64,000 nucleotides of DNA from Microbacterium sp. LWH3-1.2 (GTDB taxonomy: Bacteria > Actinomycetota > Actinomycetes > Actinomycetales > Microbacteriaceae), in NCBI RefSeq assembly GCF_040675855.1, contig NZ_JBEGIK010000001.1, forward strand, positions 806,001 through 870,000. The letters are read 5' to 3'. Made by a program: the position numbers and the translations under genes. Positions 63,973-64,000 of the stretch are shown here, one piece after another. Under the pieces are notes generated by a model. That model was not told the DNA's origin. It made no database searches and worked only from the letters and a program-made list of their open reading frames with translations. Within the stretch, counting starts at the first letter, position 1; each line of letters starts with the position of its first letter.

Positions 63973-64000
63973 CCCGTTCGGTGAGATCCGACCGGGATCG

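Overview
The window is high-GC actinobacterial DNA centred on the chromosomal replication origin. Gene order (parB-parA-rsmG-jag-yidC-yidD-rnpA-rpmH, then dnaA-dnaN-recF-dciA-gyrB-gyrA), the crgA/sortase/pknB/pknA/pbpA/rodA/pstP/fhaB/fhaA block, frequent GTG starts, 4-nt stop/start overlaps, tRNA genes without an encoded CCA, and the mismatch endonuclease NucS all point to Microbacteriaceae, most likely Microbacterium or a close relative. This is inferred from gene content; no species call is possible.

Layout. 1-2833: oligopeptide ABC transporter (substrate-binding lipoprotein, permease, start of a second permease). 2989-6524: aldehyde dehydrogenase with its DUF779 partner and a GAF-domain regulator. 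6668-8318: PadR regulator, HAAS-domain membrane protein and a tiny ORF, translationally coupled. 8331-16922: CCA-adding enzyme, methyltransferase, DUF6049 protein and lipid II flippase MurJ, thioredoxin reductase and thioredoxin. 17138-19247: a DGPF/YCII protein and an ECF42-type sigma factor. 19242-29362: segregation genes parB and parA, a 4.6-kb gene-poor stretch studded with parS sites and carrying a damaged IS256-family element, then rsmG, jag, yidC, yidD, rnpA, rpmH. 29670-39878: dnaA, oriC, dnaN, recF, dciA, gyrB, gyrA, DUF3566 protein. 39936-44488: VIT-family transporter, tRNA-Ile and tRNA-Ala, NUDIX hydrolase, YbaK-type deacylase, cyclophilin, rhomboid protease, crgA. 44544-55070: class E sortase, small membrane protein, PabA-like amidotransferase and the Ser/Thr kinase/cell-wall elongation operon. 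55229-63972: tRNA-Leu, a ROK-family remnant, GNAT and GntR genes, cold-shock protein, rhomboid-like/DUF2156 protein, coiled-coil membrane protein, HAD phosphatase, nucS and a MinD/ParA-like ATPase.

How the genes work together: the core is a replication/segregation module. DnaA acts at oriC (31119-31596), the clamp, RecF and gyrase follow, and ParA/ParB act on parS. Eight perfect copies and one degenerate copy of the parS palindrome lie between 21460 and 26799, one inside the parA reading frame. The second large module couples elongation-type peptidoglycan synthesis (RodA, PBP, MurJ, CrgA) to phospho-signalling (two PASTA-type kinases, a PP2C phosphatase, two FHA proteins).

Most notable beyond routine annotation: the dense parS array with an expanded intergenic region and an acidic N-terminal extension on ParA; a DnaA-box/dyad cluster between two convergent genes at 44089-44165 that shares a 14-bp match with oriC; sequence matches to stress-sigma-type promoters upstream of trxA and of the DGPF gene; a 19-bp inverted-repeat element in the aldehyde dehydrogenase operon; a rhomboid-like domain fused to a DUF2156 domain; and a MinD-like ATPase with an atypical Walker A motif.
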